From NCBI RefSeq assembly GCF_000980885.2, contig NZ_LBDA02000039.1, forward strand, positions 62,001 to 126,000: DNA of 64,000 nt, given 5' to 3'. Positions 24,766-34,592 of the stretch are shown here, one piece after another (the first letter of the stretch is position 1; the number at the start of each line of letters is the position of its first letter). This DNA comes from Streptomyces malaysiense. Its GTDB lineage: Bacteria; Actinomycetota; Actinomycetes; Streptomycetales; Streptomycetaceae. Under the pieces are notes generated by a model. That model did no database searches. It was not told the DNA's origin and saw only the letters and a list, made by a program, of their open reading frames with translations. Both the position numbers and the translations under genes were made by a program.

Positions 24766-27700
24766 TCATGTCTGCACCAGGGGCCTCGCCCGGGGCGGGG
24801 GCTCCGTGGTGTCCGGCCGGCCGGCCCCGCCGTGCGGGGCGTCCGCCGGGCGCGCCGCCGTGGCCGGGTCGGGGTGGAGCGGGTGCGCGCCGTCCGCGCG
24901 CGGCTGCGGATCGGCGGGTACGGCCGTCCGCCCGGCCTCGGGCGCCGGCGCACCGTTCGCCGCGGGCGCGGGTCCGGCCGCCGAGCCCGCCGCCGCGCCC
25001 CCCGGGCCCGCGTGGCCCGGACCCGCTGCCGCGCCGGGGGCCGCGGGTCCGGGGAGATCGCTCGCGGAGACGGTACGGGTGCGGGCGGACGCGGCGAGCC
25101 GCTCCGCCAGCCGGTGCGCCTCCCAGGCGCCCCCGCGCGGCGGCGAGGCAAGGAAGGCGGCGGCCAGCATCTCGCCCGCGTCGTCGGCCAGTCGGAAGCC
25201 GAAGGCCCACAGCCGGCGGCGTACCAGCTCGATGGCCTGCTCCACGGTGTACGGGTCGAGCCGGAGATATTCGGCGAACTCCCCTGCGATGTCGGCACGT
25301 TCGCTCACCAGGGCGCGCAGCTCGGCGGCCGAGCCGCACAGTGCGAGCACAGTGTCGCAGGGGGTGCCCGCCAGCCGGGCCAGTCCGTCGAGCACCGCCG
25401 CGCGCTCGGCGGGCGAACGGCGGCCGAGGGCGTCGTCGAGCCGCACCACCAGCACCCCGCCCTCGGTCTCCTCAAGGGCCGCGGCCAGCCGGTGGGCGGG
25501 CTGCTTCGGGAAGCGTGCCGGGAGCGCGGAGAGCCTCACCTCGTGCACGGTGCCCGAGGTCAGCAGGCCCGCCTCGGTCAGACACCGCGCGTAGGACCGG
25601 GCCAGCGCCCGCCGGCCACTGCCCTGCGGCCCCTCCAGCACGATGTTGGCCTGCGCGGACACCGCCCGGCCGGGCTCGCCCCGGGCGCCGGCGAGCGCCG
25701 CCACCCGGGTGGCCAGGGCGGTGCGGGCCGTGTCGAGTCCGGTCATCGCGGCCAGCTTCCGCAGGCCGGACGACTGGTGGGGTGCGGCGGCGGGCGCCGT
25801 GACGGGTCCGCGGGCCGGGCCCGCGGGCTGCCGGTCCTGGGCGCCTCGGCCATCGGTCCGGTCGGCCGGCCCGCTCGCCGCGGCCGCCGGGCCGCCGCCC
25901 GGGGCCTCCGCCGCGCCGCCCGGCACCGTGATGACGTCCGCGCCGTCGAGGCGGGACAACTCCGTGTCGTCGCCCGGGGGTTCGGCGGCGAGCCGGGACG
26001 CCTGCCTGCTGATCATCTCCTCGAAGACCTGGCGGGCCACCCGTCCGTTGCCGAAGGTGGCGCCCTTGGGCACGTCCTGGAAGTAGCGGTCCAGGGCCTC
26101 CAGCGCCGAGCCCGACAGCTCGTAGTAGTGCTTGGCGCACAGGCCCCGCACGATGGTGACCAGTTCCTCGGCGCTGTAGTTGGGGAACTCCACGGTGCGG
26201 GCGAAGCGGGAGGCCATGCCCGGGTTGGAGGCGAGGAACTGCTCCATCTGCGCGGAGTACCCGGCGACGATCACCACGACCTCGTCGCGATGGTCCTCCA
26301 TCAGCTTCATCAGCGTGTCGACGGCCTCCTGCCCGAAGTCGGGACCGTTGCCGCGGGACTGGTTGGTGAGCGTGTACGCCTCGTCGATGAACAGCACGCC
26401 GCCGAGCGCCTTGTTGAAGACCTCCGTGGTCTTGATGGCCGTACCGCCGATGATCTGGGCCACCAGATCGGCGCGGGCCACCTCGACGATGTGGCCCTGG
26501 CTGAGGATGCCCAGTTCCGCGAGGACCGCGCCGTAGAGCCGGGCCACCGTGGTCTTGCCGGTGCCGGGCGGCCCCGCGAAGACCAGGTGCCGGCTCATGG
26601 GCGGCATCGGCAGGCCCATCTCCTGACGACGCTGCGCCATCTTGTTCAGGTTGATCAGCCCGGTGACCTCCAGCTTCACGCTCTCCAGGCCGACCAGTCC
26701 CTCCAGCTCCGCGAGGGGTCCGGTGCCGGTGTGCGCGGCCTGCCGGGTCGCCGCGTCGCCGGCCGCCGCGCCGGTGCCGCCGGTGCCGCCCGCGCTGTCG
26801 GCCGTGCGGCCGGACGCGTCGCCGCCGGTGTCCACGCGTTCCACCGAGACCCGGCCCGTCTTGAGCTGGCGCACCGGGACGCCGCCGTTGTCGCGGATCT
26901 CGCAGTCGTGCACGCGCACCGCTTCGTCGGTGTTGCAGCGCACGCCGTCGCCGCCGTTGTCGAAGACCGTGCAGTTGGTCAGTTCGGCCCGCGAGGACGC
27001 CTGGACGTTCACGCCGTGGCCGCGCGCCCCGTTGACCCGGCAGCCGACCGCGGTGAGGGAACCGCCCGCGCTGATCCGGATGCCGTCGCCGTCCGCCCCG
27101 GTGAACTCGCTGTCCTCGGCGCTGAGTTCCGCCTCCGCCCCGACGAGCGTCGAGCAGCCGGTGAACGCCGAACCGGTGACCTCGGCGCGGGCACCCGAGG
27201 CGAGGGCGAGGCCCGTGCCGCCACCGGAGCGCAGCCGCAGCGCGGACAGTGCCGCCGAGGCGCCCTCGGACAGCTCGACACCCGTCGCCAACTCGGCGTT
27301 GCTGACGGTCAGCCGAGCCTCGGCCCCGACACCGCGCAACGCGGTGCCCCCGGCGCCGGCCGTCAGCCGGTCCAGCACCACCGCACCGTCCGCCGCGTGC
27401 ACGGCCGCCGTAGCCGCCCCTTCGACGGTCAGCCCCGTGCCCTCGGCGTGCCCGCCCGCCTCCACCAGCAGCCCGGTCGGGGTGCCGGTGATCCGGCAGT
27501 CCTCCAGACGGGGCCCGGCGCCGGCCGAGACATGGATGCCCTCGCGCCGGGCCCCGGCGACGAGGCACTCGCGCAGTACCGGCGCGCCGCCCTCGCCGAT
27601 CCGGACCGCCTGACCACCGGAACCGGTGAACGAGCAGCGGGTGAGGACGACTTCGGCCGCACTGGTCAGATACGCGTCCAGGGCCGCGCTGCCGCTCACC

Positions 27701-28365
27701 TCGACACCGGTGAGCGTGGCGCGCGCGTTCTGCTCCACGGCGAGGGCCGGCTTGCCGCTGCCGCTGATCCGGGTGGCCTCCACCACCGCCGTCGCGTGCC
27801 CGTTGACGCAGATCCCGTTGCCCCGGGCCCGGTCGAGCCGGCAGTCGCGCAGGGTGAGCCGGCCGTGCTCGGCCACCACGACCGCCGAGGAGCCGACCTC
27901 CTGGATGTGCGTGCCCTCCACGGCGTTGGCGCCGCCGGAGGTGATCACGATGCCCGCGCCCCGCGCGTTGGTGACCTGGCAGCCCCGCAGCGCGACCACA
28001 CCGTCCTGCCAGGCCAGCACGGCCGCCCAGGCCTCGCCGGTGATCCGGCAGCCGTCCAGCGCGGCCTGCCCCCGGCGCACGTCGAGCACCGGGGCGTCGC
28101 GGTCGCTGCCGGAGAGCTGGAGGCCGGTGAGCCGCACCGCCTCCGCGTCCAGGACGAGGGTGCTGCCCGAGGCCGCCGCGATCTCCACCGTGCCGCCGGT
28201 GCCCTCGGCGGCCAGCGTCACCGCGCGGTCGATGTACAGGCTCTCGTCGTAACGCCCCGGCGCGACGGTGATCAGCGCGCCGTCGGTGGCGTCCGCCAGG
28301 GCGTCGGCGATGGCACGGTAGGCCCCGGGGCGGTCGGGGGACACCAGAAGCACGGGCCGGGTCAC
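24766..28365 (-). CDS. Parallel beta-helix / AAA+ (EccA-like CbxX) fusion protein
   Basis: 1199 residues. Residues about 30-510 are a long series of right-handed parallel beta-helix turns (repeats of the type LRDCRLDRARGNGICVNGHA, LEDCRITGTPTGLLVEAGG). After a linker comes a CbxX/CfqX AAA+ domain: LVGLESVKLEVTGLINLNKM, Walker A GPPGTGKTT near 597, Walker B GGVLFIDEAYTL near 657, and arginine-finger region NPGMASRFARTVEF. A second AAA-like domain near 880-1110 has GPQGSGRRA, where Lys of Walker A is replaced. The tail is Pro/Ala-rich. CbxX-type ATPases are EccA in mycobacterial ESX systems. The GTG start overlaps the upstream stop (GTGA). Confidence 0.88.
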   Translation of the reverse strand: MTRPVLLVSPDRPGAYRAIADALADATDGALITVAPGRYDESLYIDRAVTLAAEGTGGTVEIAAASGSTLVLDAEAVRLTGLQLSGSDRDAPVLDVRRGQAALDGCRITGEAWAAVLAWQDGVVALRGCQVTNARGAGIVITSGGANAVEGTHIQEVGSSAVVVAEHGRLTLRDCRLDRARGNGICVNGHATAVVEATRISGSGKPALAVEQNARATLTGVEVSGSAALDAYLTSAAEVVLTRCSFTGSGGQAVRIGEGGAPVLRECLVAGARREGIHVSAGAGPRLEDCRITGTPTGLLVEAGGHAEGTGLTVEGAATAAVHAADGAVVLDRLTAGAGGTALRGVGAEARLTVSNAELATGVELSEGASAALSALRLRSGGGTGLALASGARAEVTGSAFTGCSTLVGAEAELSAEDSEFTGADGDGIRISAGGSLTAVGCRVNGARGHGVNVQASSRAELTNCTVFDNGGDGVRCNTDEAVRVHDCEIRDNGGVPVRQLKTGRVSVERVDTGGDASGRTADSAGGTGGTGAAAGDAATRQAAHTGTGPLAELEGLVGLESVKLEVTGLINLNKMAQRRQEMGLPMPPMSRHLVFAGPPGTGKTTVARLYGAVLAELGILSQGHIVEVARADLVAQIIGGTAIKTTEVFNKALGGVLFIDEAYTLTNQSRGNGPDFGQEAVDTLMKLMEDHRDEVVVIVAGYSAQMEQFLASNPGMASRFARTVEFPNYSAEELVTIVRGLCAKHYYELSGSALEALDRYFQDVPKGATFGNGRVARQVFEEMISRQASRLAAEPPGDDTELSRLDGADVITVPGGAAEAPGGGPAAAASGPADRTDGRGAQDRQPAGPARGPVTAPAAAPHQSSGLRKLAAMTGLDTARTALATRVAALAGARGEPGRAVSAQANIVLEGPQGSGRRALARSYARCLTEAGLLTSGTVHEVRLSALPARFPKQPAHRLAAALEETEGGVLVVRLDDALGRRSPAERAAVLDGLARLAGTPCDTVLALCGSAAELRALVSERADIAGEFAEYLRLDPYTVEQAIELVRRRLWAFGFRLADDAGEMLAAAFLASPPRGGAWEAHRLAERLAASARTRTVSASDLPGPAAPGAAAGPGHAGPGGAAAGSAAGPAPAANGAPAPEAGRTAVPADPQPRADGAHPLHPDPATAARPADAPHGGAGRPDTTEPPPRARPLVQT

Positions 28366-31300
28366 AGATTCGCTCCCTCGTCAGGCGCACTCAGGTCGCC
28401 GCTGTCGCCTTCGCCGCCGCCGGAGCCGCGCGGGCGTTGCCGTGTCACCGGTGCCCCACCGATCAGGCCCGGGGGTGTCCCGAGGCCGTCGTTGTCACCC
28501 CGCTCGTCCCGGCCCGCCGCGTCGTCGGCGCGCAACGCGGCGGCCGCGCGGTCGAGACCGTCCAGGGCGATCTCGTCCAACGGCACCCGCTGGACGTCCA
28601 CCTTCCCGTCGGAGGCGATCTCCGAGGGCGACAACTCCCGCAGCAGCACCGGGCCTTCGCCCTCCGCGGGGCGCAGCACCTTGAACGTGGTGCCGGGCAG
28701 GAAGACCACCCGGTCCGGCTCGGCGGGGTCGATCAGATTGGTACGGCGGGCGGTGATCGACCAGATGAGGAAGTCGGTGGCGCCGTGCGGGCCGGGCCGC
28801 GGGGCGCCGTACGCCGTGCAGAACGCCCACTCCGTCACCAGCCGGCCCTCCCGGAACCACGCCCGCTCCGCCGCGCTCGCGCGGGCCCGCAGCAGCGCCG
28901 CGCCCCGGTAGGACGGCAGCCTGCGCAGCCCGGCCGCCACACAGCGGGCCAACGGCACGTGCGGACCGACCGCGGCGGCGCGTACGGCGGCGTTGACCCG
29001 CGCACCGTCCCCGGACAGGAACAGCCGTACGGCCACCAGGTCGGTGAGCGCGTCCGCCGCCTCGCCGCGGGCGCCGCCGCGCAGTCCCGGCGATTCCGAC
29101 ATCACCCGGGACACCGTGCCCGCGACCGCGTTGTACTGCGTGCTGAGCGTCCGCCGCACCCAGTCCCGCTCCTTCTCGGTGCCCCGCTCGGGGGGTACGG
29201 CGCAGGCGGACGCCTTGGGAGCGGGCTGCACGCGGACGCCGGGGACCGCCGCGGGAGCGGTCGTCCGGGGCCCGGGACCGCCGGGCGCGGCCGGTGCGGG
29301 AGCGGACGGCGCCGGCCCGTCGGCCCGACCGGGGTCGGCGGGCGCCACGGGAGCGGCGGCCGGGGAGTCGGACTCCAGCCGGATCGACGGCGCGGGCCGG
29401 GCGGCGGGCTTTGCCGCGACCGGCCGGGAGGCGCGGTCGGGAGCCGCCGGAGCCACCGCGGGCTGCGGCGGCAGCTCCGGTTTCTCGGCCGCAGGGGCGG
29501 GCGGTACGGCCGCACCGGTGCCGTAACTGCCGGGAGTGCGCGGGACCGGGCTCACCGGCTGCGGCCGCGGCTCCGGCGCGGGCCTCTGCTCCGCCCCCGG
29601 GGCGGGCCGCCGCATGGGTACGCCGGTCCGCGCCGGGCGGTCCGAACCCCTGCCGCCGGGCTCGTCCGCGGGGCGCGGGTTCTCCTTCGGCGGCTCACCC
29701 GGGTGCCCCGGCTCGGACACGGCCGGAAGGTCGGGCAGCGGAAGGCGCGCGGGCCCGGCGGGACGGGGCGACGCGGGCACCGGCTCGACGGGACCGGGCG
29801 TCGCCGGCACCGGGCCCTGGCCCGCGGCCGTCGCTGCCGGCCCGTCGGCGGCCGGCGCCCCGGACATCGGGTCCGGCCCGGTGCGCGGCGCCTCCCGCGG
29901 CTCCGCACCGGGCCGCGGCGCCCGCGGTCCGGGCTCGGGCAGGGGCGCGCCCCCGGTCGCGGTGGCGGCCGACGCGGTGGCGTCGGTCTCCCGCTCGGGC
30001 CGGCCGGCCGCCGAGGGCCCACCGGTCACGGGGACGTCGTCGCCGGACTCGACCCTCGGCAACCCGGCCCGCGGCGCCGCGGCCCCGGTCCTGGCCGCGG
30101 GGGGTGCCGCCCTGTGCGGTCTGTGCGGTACCGCCGCCGCGCTCCCCCGTACCCGGACGGTCGTCCCGTCGACATCCAGTCGCGCGAGCGCCGAAGCCGT
30201 GTCCGGCCCCTCGGCCCGTACGAACGCGTGTCCTGCCGCCGCGGTCGCGGCCGGGCTCCGCGAACCCCAGGGCGCCACCTCGGCGTTCCGGGTCCGCCCT
30301 CGGAAGGCCCCGGTGGCGATCGCCCGCGGGCCGGTCGCCGTGGCGTCCTGCGAGGACCACAGGTGGGCGTCGTCCGCCGGCACCGCCACGCGGCCCGGCT
30401 CGTCGGCCGGGGCGACGGTGAAGCCCTCGCGGCACTCGGGGTCCAGCCGCCACAGCATGTCCTCGGCGAGCGAGCGCATCCGCTCGGCCGCCTCCGGGGT
30501 CCCGCGGTCGTACAGGATCGCGGCACGGCCGGGCGCGGCCGGTACGCGACGCACCGCGTCGCCGTCCGCGGGCTCGGCCGGCGGGCGCATCCACAGCCCG
30601 CTCTGCACCACTTCGAGCACCGCGTCGGCGGCGTACTCGTACACACCGGTGGTGATCTCCGGCACCCCGAACAGGGGCCGGCGCAGGCCGAACAGGGCGG
30701 GCGGGGCGGGGACGCCCCCGGTGCGCGGGAAGTACATCAGCTCGCTGACGAAGGGCCGGTGACCGAGCGTGCCGTCCGGCCGCACCGCCGCCACCTCGGG
30801 CGAGGCGAGGCCGTCCCGCGACTCGACCGGCACGCCCGCGTACAGCACCACCTGCTGGCCGAGCGCGTCGGCGAGTTCCTGGCCCAGCGCCTCGGCGCCC
30901 TCGGGCAGCACGACGGGACCGAGGTGCAGGAAGCGCACCCAGGAACGCGCGGACGGCAGGACCGTCTCCCACAGGCGGGTCACGTCCGCCAGGGTCACCG
31001 GCGTCCCGCCGGGGCTGCCGAGGATCACGGTGAGGATGTCGGGATGGCTCGGCAGCCGGTCCACCAGGCGCCGGCCGCTCCCGGCGGCCGGATGGTCGTG
31101 CGGACTGCGCACCCACACCCCGCAGGGCGCCGGCTCGGCGATGCCGTTGCCGCTGGTCGTCCAGGGGCGGTCGAAGGTGGAGAACTCCCAGCGCGGCTTG
31201 GGGAATCGGCGCGAGTCGCGCTCCGCCGCACGGCCGGGCCGGAACCGCAGCCAGCCCGCGCCGTGCTCGCTCGGGATGAACAGACCGCCCCCGTCGGTCG

Positions 31301-31643
31301 GCAGCACCGCGCCGTCCGGGGCGAGCACCAGCCGGCCGAGCCGGTCCGCGATCCGCTGCGCGGCGCGCCGCGACTCCTGGGGCGTGCCGCGGCCGAAGAC
31401 CAGGCGCAGGCTCTCGCCCCGGCCCGCCAGCAGCCGCGCCACCGCGTCCGCCGAGCCCTCCAGCGACCCGTGGGGGAGATCCACCACGGCCAGGGTGTGC
31501 TGGGGGTCGGCGGCGAGCCCCGCGGCGAACGCGGCGGCGTGCGGATCGGGTTCGCCCTTGGGGTGCACCAGCAGTGCCCGGCCCTCGGCCCGGCACTGCA
31601 ACGCCGTCCCGCCCGTCCGGCCGGTGCCCGGTCCTCTGCGCAT
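28362..31643 (-). CDS. Large type VII-locus protein with ADP-ribosyltransferase-like C-terminus
   Basis: 1093 residues from ATG 31643, 4 bases after the eccB stop. The N-terminal ~500 residues form an unrecognised globular region (HTLAVVDLPHGSLEGSADAV, LYAGVPVESRDGL). Residues about 520-830 are a Pro/Ala/Arg-rich linker. The C-terminal ~240 residues resemble an ADP-ribosyltransferase fold: LPSYRGAALLRARA (first-strand Arg, near 912), VTEWAFCTAYGAP (where FxSTS would be), DFLIWSITARR, then DRVVFLPGTTFKVLRP, the usual end strand. The catalytic ExE is replaced by PDR, so activity is doubtful. The stop overlaps the next start (GTGA). The gene is co-transcribed with eccCDB. Confidence 0.7.
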   Translation of the reverse strand: MRRGPGTGRTGGTALQCRAEGRALLVHPKGEPDPHAAAFAAGLAADPQHTLAVVDLPHGSLEGSADAVARLLAGRGESLRLVFGRGTPQESRRAAQRIADRLGRLVLAPDGAVLPTDGGGLFIPSEHGAGWLRFRPGRAAERDSRRFPKPRWEFSTFDRPWTTSGNGIAEPAPCGVWVRSPHDHPAAGSGRRLVDRLPSHPDILTVILGSPGGTPVTLADVTRLWETVLPSARSWVRFLHLGPVVLPEGAEALGQELADALGQQVVLYAGVPVESRDGLASPEVAAVRPDGTLGHRPFVSELMYFPRTGGVPAPPALFGLRRPLFGVPEITTGVYEYAADAVLEVVQSGLWMRPPAEPADGDAVRRVPAAPGRAAILYDRGTPEAAERMRSLAEDMLWRLDPECREGFTVAPADEPGRVAVPADDAHLWSSQDATATGPRAIATGAFRGRTRNAEVAPWGSRSPAATAAAGHAFVRAEGPDTASALARLDVDGTTVRVRGSAAAVPHRPHRAAPPAARTGAAAPRAGLPRVESGDDVPVTGGPSAAGRPERETDATASAATATGGAPLPEPGPRAPRPGAEPREAPRTGPDPMSGAPAADGPAATAAGQGPVPATPGPVEPVPASPRPAGPARLPLPDLPAVSEPGHPGEPPKENPRPADEPGGRGSDRPARTGVPMRRPAPGAEQRPAPEPRPQPVSPVPRTPGSYGTGAAVPPAPAAEKPELPPQPAVAPAAPDRASRPVAAKPAARPAPSIRLESDSPAAAPVAPADPGRADGPAPSAPAPAAPGGPGPRTTAPAAVPGVRVQPAPKASACAVPPERGTEKERDWVRRTLSTQYNAVAGTVSRVMSESPGLRGGARGEAADALTDLVAVRLFLSGDGARVNAAVRAAAVGPHVPLARCVAAGLRRLPSYRGAALLRARASAAERAWFREGRLVTEWAFCTAYGAPRPGPHGATDFLIWSITARRTNLIDPAEPDRVVFLPGTTFKVLRPAEGEGPVLLRELSPSEIASDGKVDVQRVPLDEIALDGLDRAAAALRADDAAGRDERGDNDGLGTPPGLIGGAPVTRQRPRGSGGGEGDSGDLSAPDEGANL

Positions 31644-31647
31644 CCGC

Positions 31648-33126
31648 TCACCCCACCCGTGCGGCGGAGCCGGTGGCGGACGGATCGGCTGACACCGCCG
31701 GGACCGGGGCCTTGCCCGAGGTTTCGCCGGCACCCGAAGTGCCCTGCTGTTGAGCGGAGTCGGCCGAAGGAGGGAGCGTCGTCGCGTCCTGCCCCGCCTT
31801 CACCGTCAGCGCCGCCGCCGAGCGGTCGAGCACCGGTCCGTGCGGGAGCGCCACCAGCAGGCTCTCCGGCAGCGCGGTCGCCGCGGCGCCGCCGATGCCG
31901 AGGGACCGCGCGGCGGAGGAGCCCAGCGGGTAGACGATGCCCTGATCGGTGATCAGGAAGGTGTGCGGGTTCGCCACCCGGGCCGTGACCCCCCGCTGGT
32001 CCACGGCGTACACACCGTGCGACGGCGGCACCAGCACCCGCTGCTCCCCGGTGGCCGCCGGGCCGCCCTCCACGACGACAGCCGCGTTCAGGCGGGCGCC
32101 CCGCGTGCTCTCCCGCAGGCACACCGCCTGCCCGGAGGTGTCGACGGCCGGGGCGCCGAGCACGTCCGGCACCCCGCTGTCCAAGGAGTGTTCGGCGGCG
32201 ACCCGGGCGGAGGCGATGTCGGTCACCGACACCTCGCGGGTGGCCGGCGCGCCGGGCCGGGCCGCGAGCAACGCGGCCTCGGAGGCGCTGACCTGGGTCA
32301 CCCCGTCGACGGTCATGACGTACGTGTGCCGCGCGCCCGCCGCACTCATGGAGAACAACTGGCCCACGGTGACGGGCCGTCCGGCGATCCGTCCGGCCGC
32401 CGCGCCCATCCGGTCGAGCTTCGCCGGGGCGAGCGCCGCCCCGGTCGGTACGGCGGCCAGCCAGGCGGCGGACGCGGCCACCGGCCGGTCGCCGTCGAGG
32501 CCGAGCGCGATCAGCGCGGACTGCGCCGGCACCGGGTACTTGGTGCCCCGCCACAGCACGAACCGCCGGCCGCCCGCGGACTTCAGCAGCAACTGCCGTC
32601 CGGCGGGGAAGGCGCCCGCGTGCGCGCCCGGCGCGAAGTCGACCAGATGGCCGGACGGCAGATCCGGGCGCAGGCAGTCGGTCCAGGAACCGGCCAGCAG
32701 GGTGGCCGGGGTGGGCAGGGAGTCGGGCGCGCCGTCGATGCCGACCGGCGCGCCGTGCGGGACCCCGCTCAGCGCCTCGGCCGTGACGGTGCGTACGGCG
32801 GCGGCCTTGCCGGTCAGCAGCAGTGCCGAGGCGTAGTTGCGCACCGGGCGCAGCCGGCCGTCGAGGAAGAGGTAGCGGGTGCCGGTCTCCTTCTCCACGA
32901 CGATCGAGCCGGGCTCGCGCCAGGCCGCCGTGGTCACCGGCGACAGCTTGCCGTAGGCCAGGAACCCCAGGGACAGCAGGACGACGAGTCCCGCGCCGAG
33001 GAAACTGCCCAGCGCGGCCCGCTTGGTGGGGCTGTCGCCGCGGCCGGGGTCGCCGGTGACGAGGGCGGTCGCCAGCCGGCCCATGGCGAACTGGTACGCC
33101 TGCATGTGATCGCGTCGGGTCTGCAC
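31648..33126 (-). CDS. eccB: Type VII secretion membrane protein EccB
   Basis: 492 residues. The N-terminus TRRDHMQAYQFAMGRLATAL is the conserved EccB cytosolic start, followed by a single membrane helix (ALGSFLGAGLVVLLSLGFLA, about 38-60) and a large periplasmic-side domain with repeated strands (YLFLDGRLRPVRNYASALLL is the classic EccB block). It has Cys residues in SWTDCLRPDLP and AVCLRE that match the conserved disulfide. The C-terminus is disordered. In mycobacteria EccB is part of the EccB-C-D-E membrane complex. GTG 33126 is the start. Confidence 0.95.
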   Translation of the reverse strand: MQTRRDHMQAYQFAMGRLATALVTGDPGRGDSPTKRAALGSFLGAGLVVLLSLGFLAYGKLSPVTTAAWREPGSIVVEKETGTRYLFLDGRLRPVRNYASALLLTGKAAAVRTVTAEALSGVPHGAPVGIDGAPDSLPTPATLLAGSWTDCLRPDLPSGHLVDFAPGAHAGAFPAGRQLLLKSAGGRRFVLWRGTKYPVPAQSALIALGLDGDRPVAASAAWLAAVPTGAALAPAKLDRMGAAAGRIAGRPVTVGQLFSMSAAGARHTYVMTVDGVTQVSASEAALLAARPGAPATREVSVTDIASARVAAEHSLDSGVPDVLGAPAVDTSGQAVCLRESTRGARLNAAVVVEGGPAATGEQRVLVPPSHGVYAVDQRGVTARVANPHTFLITDQGIVYPLGSSAARSLGIGGAAATALPESLLVALPHGPVLDRSAAALTVKAGQDATTLPPSADSAQQQGTSGAGETSGKAPVPAVSADPSATGSAARVG

Positions 33127-33139
33127 GCTTCGGCCCCTC

Positions 33140-34534
33140 TCAGCTCGTCAGGGCGCGGAAGTAGGCGTACGCGTGCAGAACCTGGAGCAGCAGCGGCAGG
33201 AGAGCGATCGCGGTGGCCGTCTCCAGCAGATCGCCGCCGTGCCCCCACACCGGCAGCAGCCGGCCGCCGGGCAGCCGCCACGCGGCCACCAACAGGGCGA
33301 GGACCGCGGCGATCAGTACGGCCACCACCATCACCCGGGCGCCGTCGCCCGCCGCGGCGAACCGGGTGAGCGCCACCGTGACCAGACCGGCGGCCCCGGC
33401 GAGCACGGTCGGCACACGCTGCGCGGACCGGTTCAGACCGCGTGCCCGCAGCAGCACCGCGCCCGCGAAGACCAGCGGCAGCAGCCAGCCGATCCAGCCG
33501 CCCTCGCGGGTCATGTACCAGAAGCCGGCCGTGTAGACGAGCGCGGAGGACACGCTGAGGGTGTCCAGGAAGGAGCCCGCCGACTTGACCTTGCGTTCCA
33601 CCCGCTCCTGCGGCTCCGGCTCGATGTCCTCCTGCAACTCCGCCGCGTCGTGCGGGAGCCGGGGCACCCGCAGCCGGGCGGTGCGCAGCGCGAGCCGGGG
33701 GCCGAAGTGGCCGAGCACGAACAGGGCGACCGCGACCACGGCGACCGCCTGAGCGCCGTGCCAGTGGGTGGCGCGCATCAGCCCGGTCCCCACGGCGGCG
33801 GCGAGCGCGGTGCCCAGCGCGGTGCCGGGGATCACCGGCGGCACCGGGCGCAGCGCCAGCAGCGCCACGGCCACCACCACGACACCGCCCGCCGCGGCCA
33901 GCACCCCGGGCAGCCCCGGCGCGAACCCGCCGTGCGGCCCCTGGCGGAACGTCAGCCCGGCCAGCGCGCCGAACGCGAGCGCGCCGAGACCGGCCACCAG
34001 CACGGCGCCCTTCTCGGCGGCGAGCCGGTCGGCGGCCACGCAGCCGGCGGCCAGCACCACGGCGATCACCCCGGCGCCGGCCGAGGCCGCGAGCCCCGGA
34101 CCGAACCCCAGCAGCGCCCACGCCACCGCGGGCAGCGTCAGCACCGCCAGGGCGAGGGCCAGGCCCCGGGTCAGCGCGGGGCGCCAGCCGCCGGGCAACG
34201 CGGCCACGACGTGCGCGACCCCGTCGGAGACGTCGTCGAAGTGCAGCGCGGGCAACGGCTCGTCGGCGGGCCGCAGATGGAGCACCTCGCCATGGCGCAG
34301 GTGCGCGCTCGCGGGGGTGGCGTCGGCGTCGAACGGTTCCTCGCCGAGCCGTTGCAGCACCCAGGGCGTACCGCGGTCGGCCGCCTGTGCCGTCACATGA
34401 CGCACCAGTACCGGCAGCAGCGCGGAGACCGGTGTGGTGAGCGGGATCGCCAGGTCGGCCCGGCCGGTGGGACCCACCACCGTGACCCGGCAGACCTCCG
34501 AGGCGGGTGCGGTGACCGCGGGGGCTGTGGTCAT
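33140..34534 (-). CDS. eccD: Type VII secretion integral membrane protein EccD
   Basis: 464 residues. A ubiquitin-like YukD domain occupies about residues 13-95 (CRVTVVGPTGRADLAIPLTT, ending in LHLRPADEPLP). About eleven hydrophobic helices follow, starting at ALTRGLALALAVLTLPAVAW, as in EccD. The linker after the fifth helix is charged (ELQEDIEPEPQERVERK). EccD forms the membrane-embedded barrel of the type VII complex. It lies 13 bases before eccB in the operon. Confidence 0.95.
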   Translation of the reverse strand: MTTAPAVTAPASEVCRVTVVGPTGRADLAIPLTTPVSALLPVLVRHVTAQAADRGTPWVLQRLGEEPFDADATPASAHLRHGEVLHLRPADEPLPALHFDDVSDGVAHVVAALPGGWRPALTRGLALALAVLTLPAVAWALLGFGPGLAASAGAGVIAVVLAAGCVAADRLAAEKGAVLVAGLGALAFGALAGLTFRQGPHGGFAPGLPGVLAAAGGVVVVAVALLALRPVPPVIPGTALGTALAAAVGTGLMRATHWHGAQAVAVVAVALFVLGHFGPRLALRTARLRVPRLPHDAAELQEDIEPEPQERVERKVKSAGSFLDTLSVSSALVYTAGFWYMTREGGWIGWLLPLVFAGAVLLRARGLNRSAQRVPTVLAGAAGLVTVALTRFAAAGDGARVMVVAVLIAAVLALLVAAWRLPGGRLLPVWGHGGDLLETATAIALLPLLLQVLHAYAYFRALTS

Positions 34535-34592
34535 CGGACTGCTCCTGGGGAGGGGGAGGTTGAGGGGGCGGGGGAGAGTGGGCTGAGGTCGT

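Noticed and set aside
20167..31952. Very long open frames on the plus strand opposite the type VII genes (e.g. 20167-22191, 20738-23167, 24832-28911, 28437-31952)
   Set aside because: They are Arg/Pro/Gly/Ala-rich mirror frames caused by third-position GC bias; the minus-strand products have recognisable domains.
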